A stretch of 46,993 nucleotides of DNA from CAIVAT01 sp964355945 (GCA_964355945.1 CAYHGE010000018.1:1-46993); one strand, 5' to 3'; positions 32,878 to 42,317 are shown, counted from the first letter of the stretch. Program-made: numbers and translations. Notes: a model not told the origin generated them from the sequence alone.

Positions 32878-33969
32878 ATGAAAACAGAACAAATTGTACC
32901 CAGGGAACTTCGGTTTGCGGTTACCAGAAAATGTGACGGGGCATGCCGACATTGTTACAATCATTCGGGTCAAAATGCTGACCTCTTGACCTCCGATGAT
33001 TATACCCGGATCATAAACGAAGTGCATACCTCGAATCCTGAACTTGATCGGATAACCCTGACAGGGGGCGAACCATTGCTGGATAAGCACAAAGTGCTGA
33101 ATATTGCAAGGTTCGCGAAATCGTCAGGAATAAGAGTCAGGCTGGTTACCAGGGGATGGGAGCTGAATCCGGCATTGTGTTATGAATTAAAGGAGTCGGG
33201 AGTGACAAGGCTTCAGATTGGGCTTGATTCTTCCGGTGAATATAGTTATGCAAATGATCAGCAGGAGGAATGGGATACTTTTCATAGCTGGTTGCGCGAT
33301 GATAAAAAGGGGTTCAGCAAGACAGTGGAGGGCATAAAGATTGCCCTGGAGGCTGGAATAGATGTATCAGTCCGATATTCCCTGTGCCGGACTAATTTAA
33401 ATGATGTTGTCAATACCTACCGGTTTGTCTCCTCGCTTGGTGTTTCAAAATTCAAGTTCCGGGTATTGTTCCCGGATGGCCGGGCAAAAAGAAAACTTCT
33501 TCATGAACTCATCATGGGGGAAGATATGGCCAGCGCACAATATAACTTAATCCAGGCTTCAAAAGGGAATGGGACAGTCGTCGAAATTACCCAGCCATGT
33601 TTGTATGCTCTTCCCGGTAAGGTAATCAGTTTGAATGGGAAGGACAGGGCCAATGCATTTAAGGAGAGTTGTCCCTGCGGGAAAACTGCAGCTTACATCG
33701 ATGCAAACGGTGATGTTAAATATTGCCTTTTTGACGAAACGACCATTGGCAATGTTGGCCAAGACTCTTTTTTAAATATCTGGAATTCGATGGCGGCACA
33801 GGAAGAAAGGAGGCAGCGATGTCCCGTTGACGGGTCCGGATCAGGGTGCTCTTCGTTTAAATTATTATATAAACAATACAATGATTATGAAACGTTTATC
33901 GGAGCCTATATCAATGGTGTGAAAGAAAAAATTCATGAATTTGGAACACCATATTCATTCATTGGTTGA
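32878..33969 (+). CDS. Radical SAM protein with SPASM-like C-terminal cluster domain
   Basis: The 363-residue enzyme begins LRFAVTRKCDGACRHCYNH, giving the CxxxCxxC cluster motif (C19, C23, C26), then TLTGGEPLL (GGEP at 63-66) for S-adenosylmethionine binding. It continues as a MoaA/SPASM-type TIM barrel. The C-terminal third has further cysteines in CLYALPG, SCPCGKTAAYIDANGDVKYC and RCPVDGSGSGC, consistent with auxiliary iron-sulfur clusters of SPASM or twitch domains. Such enzymes modify peptides, proteins or small molecules by radical chemistry. I find no precursor peptide next to it, which argues against a simple RiPP locus. It is the last gene of the operon, and the next gene converges from the other strand. 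Confidence 0.9.
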   Translation: MKTEQIVPRELRFAVTRKCDGACRHCYNHSGQNADLLTSDDYTRIINEVHTSNPELDRITLTGGEPLLDKHKVLNIARFAKSSGIRVRLVTRGWELNPALCYELKESGVTRLQIGLDSSGEYSYANDQQEEWDTFHSWLRDDKKGFSKTVEGIKIALEAGIDVSVRYSLCRTNLNDVVNTYRFVSSLGVSKFKFRVLFPDGRAKRKLLHELIMGEDMASAQYNLIQASKGNGTVVEITQPCLYALPGKVISLNGKDRANAFKESCPCGKTAAYIDANGDVKYCLFDETTIGNVGQDSFLNIWNSMAAQEERRQRCPVDGSGSGCSSFKLLYKQYNDYETFIGAYINGVKEKIHEFGTPYSFIG

Positions 33970-34090
33970 GTATAATCATTCCATTTTTTTCGGCAGGGCA
34001 GATTCGTGACTGTTGCATGGGATTCTCAGTGAAACATGCTGTAATACACCAATGGAATCGCGAAAAGACTGACCATTTGAATTACAAGGC

Positions 34091-36919
34091 TTAAATTTTT
34101 AATACTTTTCGCAAAATCCGCGATTGGCCGTCATCAAAAGCCAGGTAATAAACTCCATTGGGCAGGCCGCTTAACTGAAAGGAAATATTTTGTTTTCCGG
34201 GATGAATGGTATGGTCTGCAAATGTTTTAACCAGGGTCCCTGAATTTGAATACAGGGTGGTTTTGATGTGGACGGTTTTTACGGAAACCACCTCTGCCTG
34301 AGCCATCTCGCAGACCGGGTTTGGAAAAACATTTCCGACCTGTAACGATTGATTCACATTTGACTCTCCGATCCCTGCCGAAGGATTATAAAAGGCGCTG
34401 TACACCCCGTTTCCATGGGTTCCTATGGCAATAAAACCGTCGGTTTGCCGGGCATCGACCATGTCGACGATCACATTTCCAATGGTGTTTGCTCCTTCTT
34501 TCATCCATACTGTGGAGTCTCCGTTCAGTTCGGTGGTTGAGAACAAACCACAGGAGGTTCCGGCAAAAATGATTTTTTTACCCTTGTACATCAGCTTTTT
34601 GGTGCACCTTACCGACGGGCCGTTTCCTGATCCATCGGCGAATTCCTCAAGATTGCCGCCAACAGCCGTCCATGTAGTGCCTCCATCTGATGAATGAAAG
34701 AGGCTTTGAACGCCATAATTTGAAAAAGTCACCATCAGCCGGTCGGCATTGTCGGGATCGATGTCTATGTCGGCAACAAAGGCATTGACAGGGAATCCGC
34801 TGCCTGTAATTTCTGTGGGAACAGGATTCCCGGTATTTGCATTATCGAGCCGATATACTTTCCCGAGATTTGTTCCGTAATACAGCCGGTTGGGAGGGAA
34901 GGCGGACACTGAGAGAAAGCTGATCGTTGAAGCAGCACCGACATTCACATTGCTTAAATGACTCCAGCCCGCATTCCTGAGGCTGGAGTCGTAGGCTGCA
35001 GTCTTCAGATTGTCTTTCCGCCAGATGCTTGTAATGGTTGGCAGGTAGAATGTTTCATAACGAACCGGATCCAGGGCAAAGTTCTGGTAAAACGGGAACA
35101 GTGAGTTGCTGCCCATCACCGGATCGTAATATTTTAAAAGAGTGTCGGGCAGTTGCGGAAAGATGTCTTTTGCATGCATGGCCTCGTCAAACCTGGTCGT
35201 CCAGATATTTCCGCTGTAGGCGGAGATCGCACAATATTCCCAGTTCGGTGCAACACACGTGGCAAACCCATCATAACAGATGTTGATGTCGAACCATAAT
35301 TCAGCCGGGTTATCAGTGACAGTATAGTACCAGTTGTTATCCTGCAATCCGCCAAGAATCCAGTCGTCCCCGGTAGAACCGTGATCGATGGCAATGCTGT
35401 AAAACTGGGTGGTGGTCAGTTTGTAGTTCAGTCTTTGCCAGTACATGCGGCTGCTGTCGGCCATGCAGTCCGGTGTCATGTATATCCCGCCGTCATTGGC
35501 CAGGAACATCACATCCGGGTTTGAGGGAAGAAAGGTAATCCCATGCTGGTCGGGATGAAGCTGGTGGAGGGAATCCATGTCATAAGGGTAACCGCCTACA
35601 TAGGTGGTCATCAGGCTGTCGGCAAAACCATTCTCCGAGCGATACATATTCATTCCACCCATGAAGACAACATTTTCATCATCGGGTTTAACCCCCATGG
35701 TGAAACAATACCCGCCATAGACCACCAGCGAATAGGGAAAATTATTGATGTTTCCGTCACCGCCTCCATGCATGCCACGGGTGCGGTTCTCCCATACTGC
35801 CGAATTGGAAGTTTGATTCCAGGTCATCTTCCAGAAGGTATTCAGGGTGTTCGTATACCCGTTAAACGGATTAAGGTCAGGATTTTGAGATTCTGTGAAA
35901 ACATACATCACCTTTTCATTCGATGGTGCAAGAGCCAGCCTGGTAACACGATTGTCGTTCGGAAAGCCTGCCGGTGTGATTTTTTCCCAGTTTATTCCAT
36001 CTGTTGACCTCCAGATGCCGGCTTTGCCGGGAGGCTGAACTGACATGCAAAAACTTCCAAGTGCGGCATAGAGTACCCCGTCGGCGGTAATCGCCAGGTC
36101 GCTTGAAAAGGATTTGTTTTCCAGATCGCCCAATACAATTGTCCAGCTTGTTCCGCCATTTTCTGATCGCATGACGGCTCCGTAGCAAGCAGCATACACA
36201 ATGTCCTTATCCGTTCTTACAGGATCAGTCACAATCCGCCAGACTCCCTGGAAAACCTCGTCCAGGTAAGCCCCTGATCCTCCCTGAGTTGCGGCAAGGG
36301 GTTGCCAGGTTGCCCCGTTGTCGGTCGATTTGTAAATCCCGTTGCCGATGCCCAGGGTACGGGCATTGGTGCTGATGTTACGGTCGGTTGTGCTCAGCAT
36401 TTCGCCCGTGCCATAATACCAGATATGATGTTTGCCGGGCCGCTTGTCCTGAACCAGGCAGGTTGCGCTCTGCTCCGCGTCGGGAGCGGTGGTCTTATGC
36501 CAGCTTAGCCCGCGATCTTTAGATTCCCACATGCCTCCGGAAGCGCTGCCGGCAAGCAGGTGGTTCTCGTTATCAACATCAATCGTGATGCACAGCATAC
36601 GGCCGCCGATGTTGGCCGGACCGCGCCAGTTCCAGGATTGGCCTTGTTCTTCTGAATGTACCGGGACCCTTGACACAAAGTCAAGCTCTTTCGCACGGAT
36701 GCCCAAAGGAATCATCCCGGTTTTCGGGTTCCGGAGTTTGGAAAACTGATAATCCGTCTGCATGGCAAGCAGTCCGGCCTTTGACATTTTTTTCTGTTTC
36801 TTACCCGATTCAATTCCTGTTTTAAGGTTTGTAAAGGAGGTTGAATCGTGCAAATGCAAACAACAAATGACAAGCAATATGGGACATACAATAAGCAGGA
36901 AAATGTATTTGTTTTTCAT
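34091..36919 (-). CDS. Large secreted BNR/VPS10-like propeller protein with T9SS sorting domain
   Basis: The 942-residue product has a hydrophobic N-terminal signal (MKNKYIFLLIVCPILLVICC). Its long body has repeated Asp-box motifs: SKDRGLSW, STDNGATW, SENGGTSW, STDGINW and SSDGGTTW. This pattern fits two seven-bladed propellers like those of xyloglucanases (GH74-like) and VPS10 proteins, although I cannot point to catalytic aspartates. The C-terminus is a T9SS sorting domain (VGNVFPNPVCEM ... LPNGVYYLAF). It is the last gene of a - strand cluster, 36 bases after a lipoprotein metallophosphoesterase, suggesting co-expression of surface hydrolases. The substrate is unknown. Confidence 0.8.
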   Translation of the reverse strand: MKNKYIFLLIVCPILLVICCLHLHDSTSFTNLKTGIESGKKQKKMSKAGLLAMQTDYQFSKLRNPKTGMIPLGIRAKELDFVSRVPVHSEEQGQSWNWRGPANIGGRMLCITIDVDNENHLLAGSASGGMWESKDRGLSWHKTTAPDAEQSATCLVQDKRPGKHHIWYYGTGEMLSTTDRNISTNARTLGIGNGIYKSTDNGATWQPLAATQGGSGAYLDEVFQGVWRIVTDPVRTDKDIVYAACYGAVMRSENGGTSWTIVLGDLENKSFSSDLAITADGVLYAALGSFCMSVQPPGKAGIWRSTDGINWEKITPAGFPNDNRVTRLALAPSNEKVMYVFTESQNPDLNPFNGYTNTLNTFWKMTWNQTSNSAVWENRTRGMHGGGDGNINNFPYSLVVYGGYCFTMGVKPDDENVVFMGGMNMYRSENGFADSLMTTYVGGYPYDMDSLHQLHPDQHGITFLPSNPDVMFLANDGGIYMTPDCMADSSRMYWQRLNYKLTTTQFYSIAIDHGSTGDDWILGGLQDNNWYYTVTDNPAELWFDINICYDGFATCVAPNWEYCAISAYSGNIWTTRFDEAMHAKDIFPQLPDTLLKYYDPVMGSNSLFPFYQNFALDPVRYETFYLPTITSIWRKDNLKTAAYDSSLRNAGWSHLSNVNVGAASTISFLSVSAFPPNRLYYGTNLGKVYRLDNANTGNPVPTEITGSGFPVNAFVADIDIDPDNADRLMVTFSNYGVQSLFHSSDGGTTWTAVGGNLEEFADGSGNGPSVRCTKKLMYKGKKIIFAGTSCGLFSTTELNGDSTVWMKEGANTIGNVIVDMVDARQTDGFIAIGTHGNGVYSAFYNPSAGIGESNVNQSLQVGNVFPNPVCEMAQAEVVSVKTVHIKTTLYSNSGTLVKTFADHTIHPGKQNISFQLSGLPNGVYYLAFDDGQSRILRKVLKI

Positions 36920-36955
36920 ACGGCTACGTTTGTTTACTGATTGTTTAACTGGTAT

Positions 36956-38614
36956 TTATTCAGATATGCCAATACTCTCTTCTGATATCAGGACCGGTAT
37001 GAAACCAGGGTCCGGGTTTCCGCTTCCGCTGTCATGATTGTACTGAAACAGGGAGACTACATCAAGATCTGACCCTGTCCACTCAGCAGGCTTGATAACA
37101 AGGAATGTTCGTACAGGTTTGGAGGAGAGTTCTGCGTTAACCCATGAGCCGGTGTTTGCATAGATACCTGTATGATTTTTTCCCGCAGGATAAACCTTCA
37201 CCATGGGATTATGGGTATGACCGAACGCAACTATTTTATATTTCAGGGGTGCCTGTGACTGCATAAATTCGTAGGCAGCAGTAGCATAGAGATCAACGCT
37301 GCCATTCAGAATGGCCATCAGCACCGGCATGGCAACCGGTACACTGTTTCTGATTTGGGTGGCCGGCCACACAGCTTCAATGCTTGCGGCATACATGTCT
37401 CTTACCCCGTTGTAGCTGAATGGGAGAGAATATTGATCAATACCATCCATCAGGATATTCGCTGAATCAGCTGCAACTGTGAGGGAGTATTTAATCTTAA
37501 GGTATTCAGTAGCCGCAGTCCAGGCGGCGAGGAATTCAACATCACCGCTGCCCGACCTGGTATTTTTCCATTTAGGATCACCCGATTCCATTGATCCTTC
37601 TGCATTAAGCCTTGAAACAAAGTAACCGGGAGGGAGAACATGTCCCTGGATTGCAAGTGGTTGAGGGCAGTTGAAGAAATCATACCGGTGACCGTGCTCC
37701 ATGGTGATTTCACCCATGGGGGAATAGTGCCCAAGTCCGGATGAATCTCCCATCCAGACAACTCCCGGGATGATTTCCTGAATGATCTCCTGGGTTAAGA
37801 GCATGTCATGGTTACCAGGGATATAGATCAACTGGGTTCCACTGCCAACGGCTATGGCCCTCAATTTATTGATAATGCCAATATTTACCGGGGCATTTGC
37901 AACGGAAAGAAAATATGCCCTGGAGCCGCCGACCCCGGCCAGCGTGTCAAAAGGAGAAAGCCGGTATGGAACAACCCATTCATCGAACAGATCACCAAGA
38001 ATGACCAGCTGCCGCACCTGGCCGCCTGAAAGGATTACATCGAGCAAACTTTCGAGGGCTGCATCATTTTTACTGAACCAGCCATATCCCAGGTTCACCG
38101 ACCTTTGTTCGCCCAGGTGAATATCGCTGATGCAAACAATTGAGTTGCGGGCAACGGTGTCGTTACCGGCACCCAGCGGTTTAGCGCTTGTTCTTACTTC
38201 AATGGTTTTGTCTGAAGCAAGGGATGCGCCGGATAAAGATTTCAACCCGGTTTTGACAGAAATCAGGTACTTCCATCCGGCATGGAGTTGGAAATTTTCC
38301 TTCAGCACGATGATAACCTTTCTCCCCGAGCTTATGGTTTTATACATGATGTCGAGGGGGCCGCCTTTATGAGAAAAAGAGATATTCGCGGGAATGGTCG
38401 CCGAATCAACCGGCATATTGAATTCCAGTTCGATTGATCGCTCAAGGTAATTCAGCGAATAATAAGTATCGTTGTGGAATTCTGACCGTGGCAAACTAAC
38501 AGTCAAAAAGAGTGGTTCGACGGAAGGGTCGCTCTTTTTACAGGATTGCTGGAGGAAAAGCAGGCTGACGAGAGCCGGCAACAAAAGCAAAGGAACACGG
38601 TGCAAGTTTTTCAT
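36956..38614 (-). CDS. Lipoprotein metallophosphoesterase (calcineurin-like)
   Basis: I prefer the ATG at 38614 (MKNLHRVPLLLLPALVSLLFLQQSC), which puts a signal peptide with a lipobox directly at the N-terminus; the ATG at 38650 adds 12 residues. The mature part begins CKKSD. After a beta-sandwich-like N-terminal region (Big_5-like, about 35-150) comes a calcineurin-type phosphoesterase with the metal motifs SDIHLGE, GDLFDEW, GNHDML and a final GHTHN, like LpxH-type enzymes in order and spacing. Two metals would be bound and a phosphomonoester or diester cut in the periplasm or at the cell surface. It lies 59 bases after another metallophosphoesterase. Confidence 0.85.
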   Translation of the reverse strand: MKNLHRVPLLLLPALVSLLFLQQSCKKSDPSVEPLFLTVSLPRSEFHNDTYYSLNYLERSIELEFNMPVDSATIPANISFSHKGGPLDIMYKTISSGRKVIIVLKENFQLHAGWKYLISVKTGLKSLSGASLASDKTIEVRTSAKPLGAGNDTVARNSIVCISDIHLGEQRSVNLGYGWFSKNDAALESLLDVILSGGQVRQLVILGDLFDEWVVPYRLSPFDTLAGVGGSRAYFLSVANAPVNIGIINKLRAIAVGSGTQLIYIPGNHDMLLTQEIIQEIIPGVVWMGDSSGLGHYSPMGEITMEHGHRYDFFNCPQPLAIQGHVLPPGYFVSRLNAEGSMESGDPKWKNTRSGSGDVEFLAAWTAATEYLKIKYSLTVAADSANILMDGIDQYSLPFSYNGVRDMYAASIEAVWPATQIRNSVPVAMPVLMAILNGSVDLYATAAYEFMQSQAPLKYKIVAFGHTHNPMVKVYPAGKNHTGIYANTGSWVNAELSSKPVRTFLVIKPAEWTGSDLDVVSLFQYNHDSGSGNPDPGFIPVLISEESIGISE

Positions 38615-38673
38615 CTGGTGTCTTTTTAACAGGAGGTGGTACAGATCCATTCGATTCTTTTGTAATAAAAAAG

Positions 38674-39774
38674 CTACTTTGTGATTGTGAAGGTGTCGAA
38701 CAAACTGTAGGCCCCTGTACAGCCTTTGTAACTGGTTACTTTTACGGTGCTGCCGTTGATGTCAACAACGCTGAAATAATAGGTTTGGGGGTCATTGCAT
38801 ATGTTCCATGCGGTTTTGACGGCAGGATCAATTGTCCCTGTATCGGGGCCGGCGCCGCATGTTCCATTGAGAAGCTGAACAACATTGTTCTTCCATTTTG
38901 GGGTTGGCGGTGTGGTTTGCGGGTAGGGAAGGAGTGTGCTGTCGATCGTCCTTCGGGAAAAGAGATGCGAATGTCCGCATGCATAGAGATCGAACTTGTT
39001 GGAATCAAGGAAGGACCAGAGTGCGGTATATGACTGGTTCGCAAAGGCCGGCTCGGCAGTGTCTTTAGAGATATAGTAATAGGGTGTGTGAATGAAAAGG
39101 AATTTGTGCGTTGCCTTTGTTTGGGCCACCTGTGCTTTCAGCCAGGTCATCTCGGCGGATTCGATGTTGCCCCCAAGGTGTTTGGGCAGGGTGGTGTCTT
39201 TGGACATGAAATATGGATCCAATACTGCAAAGAAGGAGTTGGCCCCCGGCGAGGAAAAGGAATAGGCCAGGTGTTCGTGTCCGGCCGGCCCGTTGGCGGG
39301 ATTTCCGATAAAGGTACCCTGGAACTTTTGCTGGTTGAGGAGCCAGAAACCAAGGGATGAGTGTTCATGATAAAGTTCGTGATTGCCGATTGCCGTATAG
39401 AGGGTGATACCATTGCTGGTGAGGGGTGTGAACAGGTCTGCCCACGCCTGGAAGGTATAGTTGTTATGAATCCACCCCCTGTAAGACATATCGCCGCCGA
39501 ATAACACAAATGACGGCCTGGGGGATAACGCCCCGATCTGGCTGATGATGGCAGTCAGCACCGTATCATTTACCGGATAGGTAAGCGTGTCACCCCGGCT
39601 GTCGGCCAGGAAGACGAAACGAAGTGTTTCACTGGTTTCGACAGGAGGCTCCTGTTCTTCCGGTTTGGTTTTACTGCAGCTACTCATCACGATAGCAGCG
39701 ATCAGCAATATCATTGCGAAGATGTTGAGTCCCACTTTCACGTTCGATAATGGAATTTTTGATTTAGGTGACAT
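38674..39774 (-). CDS. Lipoprotein metallophosphoesterase (purple acid phosphatase-like)
   Basis: The 366-residue protein has a long N-terminal signal ending in IVMSSCSKT, a lipobox with Cys at about 33, then an acidic linker. The catalytic domain has FLADSRGD (Asp with Arg in place of the usual His), GGDMSYRG, GNHELY, FLFIHTPYY and CGHSH, the order found in calcineurin-like and purple-acid-type phosphoesterases. The D-x-R variant of motif I occurs in part of this family but may change metal binding. It differs enough from the neighbouring phosphoesterase not to be a recent copy. It is 16 bases after the degenerate receiver gene, so they are probably co-transcribed. Confidence 0.85.
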   Translation of the reverse strand: MSPKSKIPLSNVKVGLNIFAMILLIAAIVMSSCSKTKPEEQEPPVETSETLRFVFLADSRGDTLTYPVNDTVLTAIISQIGALSPRPSFVLFGGDMSYRGWIHNNYTFQAWADLFTPLTSNGITLYTAIGNHELYHEHSSLGFWLLNQQKFQGTFIGNPANGPAGHEHLAYSFSSPGANSFFAVLDPYFMSKDTTLPKHLGGNIESAEMTWLKAQVAQTKATHKFLFIHTPYYYISKDTAEPAFANQSYTALWSFLDSNKFDLYACGHSHLFSRRTIDSTLLPYPQTTPPTPKWKNNVVQLLNGTCGAGPDTGTIDPAVKTAWNICNDPQTYYFSVVDINGSTVKVTSYKGCTGAYSLFDTFTITK

Positions 39775-39790
39775 TGCTTTTCTCCTTTCT

Positions 39791-40162
39791 TTATTTGATT
39801 AAATTGTTGATTTCCATTGATTGCTGTTTTCTGATTTTATTCTCAAACTCTTTTTTGGTTGAGCTTTTCAGAAGGACATCCGGTATCCGGCTTCTGTTTA
39901 AATTACAATCTTCTTTATAATTTACTAACAGTAAAAATTTAACAGTGGGCCATAGCGAACTTCCTTTCAGAATGGTTTCTTTGCATTTATCATTGCCGAA
40001 ACCGAAATCAAGCAGGATAAGGTTTACATGGATATTGCCAATCCCATCAAAGGCGCTATCATTGTCTGCATCAAAAACTACTGTAAAACCAGGTATCTGG
40101 TCAAGGGCTGTTTTCAGGCTTTCACGAAATATTTTGTTTTGTTCAATAATTACAATATTCAT
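39791..40162 (-). CDS. Degenerate single-domain receiver, probably a truncated NarL-type regulator
   Basis: The 123-residue protein starts MNIVIIEQNKIFRESL, like NarL/LuxR-type response regulators, and keeps phospho-acceptor D52 in LILLDFG and K99 in VLLKSS. The acidic pair needed for Mg binding is E7-Q8, and the conserved Thr/Ser position reads LLLVNYK. It has no DNA-binding domain. It could be a decaying regulator or a phosphate-independent partner. A -7 box, TATATTTG on the - strand (40192-40199), would give it its own promoter with a leader of about 24 bases. It may thus head the operon of two phosphoesterases and a T9SS propeller protein. Confidence 0.65.
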   Translation of the reverse strand: MNIVIIEQNKIFRESLKTALDQIPGFTVVFDADNDSAFDGIGNIHVNLILLDFGFGNDKCKETILKGSSLWPTVKFLLLVNYKEDCNLNRSRIPDVLLKSSTKKEFENKIRKQQSMEINNLIK

Positions 40163-40304
40163 TTGTCCCTGAATTGCAATTGTGTTATGGACAAATATAC
40201 AATACCCTGGACTTCATCAGATACGGGGATGTGTGTAATATGCCTATAGGAAACCCAGTATTTATAGTAAGGGAAAACCCCTGGAAAAATCAGGGAAGGT
40301 GAAA

Positions 40305-40943
40305 CTATTCTATAGAAAAATAGTTATTTTTAATAGCCCAGACTATTAACTCGCCAATATTTCTTACGGCAGATTTGTGAAAAATATTGACACGGTGGAC
40401 TTCGACCGTTTTTATGCTGATAAACAGTTTTTCTGAAATTTCCTGGGAGGTTAAACCATTGCATACCAAACTGAGAACTTCCAGTTCGCGGGGAGTCATC
40501 CGATTAGAACCGGATGAGAAATTAAGAGACCTGAAAGCAAGCTTTTGCAATATTTCCTGGCTGAAATAAGTTCCGCCTGAACTGACCGTATTGATGGCTT
40601 GCTGAAGTTCGTACTTGTTGGATTTTTTCAAGATGAAACCCTTTATCCCGGCATTGATCATTTGCATATAGTGGGTCGTATCTGAGAACATGGTCAGGGC
40701 AATAACATTCAGCTTTGGATTTATCTCCAGCGTTTTTCGGGTTGCCTCAACACCATCCATTACGGGCATGTTGATATCCATTAACACAACATCGGGCGAC
40801 GAACTTTTAAGAAATTCCAGGAATAAAATTGCATTTGAGGTGTCGAAAACAACCTCAAAATTCTCAATCTGTCCCAAAACAAGCCTGATGCCCTCCCTGA
40901 AAAGGTCGTGATCATCGATAATTGCTATTTTAATTTGTTCCAT
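40305..40943 (-). CDS. NarL/LuxR-family response regulator
   Basis: The 212-residue protein has a full receiver (D10-D11, phospho-acceptor D56 in VVLMDINMP, Thr in IALTMFSD, Lys in FILKKSN). A LuxR-type helix-turn-helix follows (about 148-208): MTPRELEVLSLVCNGLTSQE and SIKTVEVHRVNIFHK. It should bind DNA as a dimer after phosphorylation. Its start lies 14 bases inside the 3' end of the kinase gene, so the two are coupled and form a cognate pair. Targets are not evident, though the neighbouring surface-protein genes are candidates. Confidence 0.9.
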   Translation of the reverse strand: MEQIKIAIIDDHDLFREGIRLVLGQIENFEVVFDTSNAILFLEFLKSSSPDVVLMDINMPVMDGVEATRKTLEINPKLNVIALTMFSDTTHYMQMINAGIKGFILKKSNKYELQQAINTVSSGGTYFSQEILQKLAFRSLNFSSGSNRMTPRELEVLSLVCNGLTSQEISEKLFISIKTVEVHRVNIFHKSAVRNIGELIVWAIKNNYFSIE

Positions 40944-42204
40944 CAGGCAGGATTTCTTTATAGGGAATTTTAATGTTGGCTTTCATCCCCCTGTTTTGCA
41001 GGCTTTCAAAAATAACAGATCCTTCCAGTGAATGAATACGGCTCTCAATGTTTTTCATCCCCATTCCTTGTTTTGCAACCATTTTTTCGGCAACGGAAAA
41101 CCCGACCCCGTTGTCCTGATATACAAGATGAAGTATTTCGTCTGATACGAAAATATGAATGGTAATCAGGGATGCTTTCGCATGTTTCATGGTATTGTTG
41201 ATCAGTTCCAAAATTGTACGGTAAATTGTCAGTTCTTTCTTTAGGTCGAAACGGTTCACCTTTTCAAAGTTAATATCGAATTTGATTTGATCGGTGAGTT
41301 TTAGTTCACTTAAAAAATTTTCCAATGCAACAATCAACCCGTGTTTTTCAAGAATATGGGGGCTGATATTATGAGAAATCCTTGACATGTCGGTGATTGC
41401 ATTGTCAATAATGTATATAAGCTTCGATTCAATTTCATTTTTGCTGGTGGTTTCCTTTGCATCAATATATGCCTGAAAATAGAGTTTTACAGCTGATAAT
41501 GAAGGGCCTAATCCATCGTGCAAATCGGCAGCAATGCGCATTCGCTCTTTTTCTTCAGTCTGAATGACTGCTTCAATCATTTTTTGCCGGATATCTTTTT
41601 TTTCTGATATTTCATGTTTCAGCGCAGCATTGAGAAATTCCAGATCATCTGCTTTGGTTTTCAGTTCATCCATGTTGGACTGCAGCCGGGAATAGAACTT
41701 GGTCAAAATGTAATAAATCAAAAAGCCAATTAATAGAAAATGCAAAATGCGGACAATTACGCAGGTGTATTGACAGTTCTCAAAGTGATAATCCAACGGG
41801 ATAAAGGTGCTTCTTGTAATCATTAATATTCCGACAATCAGAATAGAGATAAATGAAATTATAAAAAGACCCAGAGTTTCTCTCTTTTTTAGGGTAAACA
41901 GGGAGTATACGATTGCAAGAACGAACCAGAGGCTTGCCGTATCAAGAAGCCCCAGTGCCAGGTTAAACCAGCCGGAGAGAAAGAGCAAAACAATGAAAAT
42001 CCATATCTTAGGTTTAAACTTCACCCTGTTTTTTAAAAATGCCAGGATGATGGCAGCCAGACCCAATAGGGGTGGGACAAATCGTGGCCACAGATAAACG
42101 CTCTCATCCAGCGCAACATAGATGATTGCATTAAACGGCAGCACCATTAACGCAATAAACAGGATGCTTGTGTTGGCTATTTTATTAATCAGTTCGTCCT
42201 TCAC
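40930..42204 (-). CDS. Membrane NarX/LiaS-type sensor histidine kinase
   Basis: The 424-residue kinase has about six transmembrane helices in its first 170 residues, including segments near 12-32, 43-57, 67-86, 90-105, 111-129 and 149-168, with short loops and no large periplasmic domain. A coiled coil leads to a HisKA_3 dimerisation domain, ERMRIAADLHDGLGPSLSAVK with phospho-acceptor His229, and a HATPase domain (LELINNTMKHA, YQDNGVGF, KQGMGMKNIESR). The sensor probably reads the membrane or a hydrophobic signal. A -7-like box, TAGATTTG on the - strand (42262-42269), lies upstream, just inside the hairpin region. It overlaps its response regulator by 14 bases. Confidence 0.9.
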   Translation of the reverse strand: MKDELINKIANTSILFIALMVLPFNAIIYVALDESVYLWPRFVPPLLGLAAIILAFLKNRVKFKPKIWIFIVLLFLSGWFNLALGLLDTASLWFVLAIVYSLFTLKKRETLGLFIISFISILIVGILMITRSTFIPLDYHFENCQYTCVIVRILHFLLIGFLIYYILTKFYSRLQSNMDELKTKADDLEFLNAALKHEISEKKDIRQKMIEAVIQTEEKERMRIAADLHDGLGPSLSAVKLYFQAYIDAKETTSKNEIESKLIYIIDNAITDMSRISHNISPHILEKHGLIVALENFLSELKLTDQIKFDINFEKVNRFDLKKELTIYRTILELINNTMKHAKASLITIHIFVSDEILHLVYQDNGVGFSVAEKMVAKQGMGMKNIESRIHSLEGSVIFESLQNRGMKANIKIPYKEILPDGTN

Positions 42205-42273
42205 GCTGATTGATTATCTTTATTTTAGTGTTGAATCAAATGAAAGAAATTCGTTTTTAGGCAAATCTAAAGA

Positions 42274-42307
42274 AAAAACCCTGATGCTTCACGGCATCAG
42301 GGTTTTT
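42274..42307. terminator. Bidirectional terminator hairpin
   Basis: AAAAACCCTGATGC (42274-42287) pairs fully with GCATCAGGGTTTTT (42294-42307) around a 6-base loop, giving a strong stem with a T-run on either strand. It lies 60 bases past the stop of the FISUMP T9SS gene on the - strand and so probably ends that transcript. The core stem is shared with 8731-8762. Confidence 0.8.
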
Positions 42308-42317
42308 CTTTCTCAGA

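Noticed and set aside
35543..36007. A 154-codon + strand frame opposite the T9SS propeller gene
   Set aside because: It has no recognisable domain or signal and is antisense to repeated Asp-box sequence.
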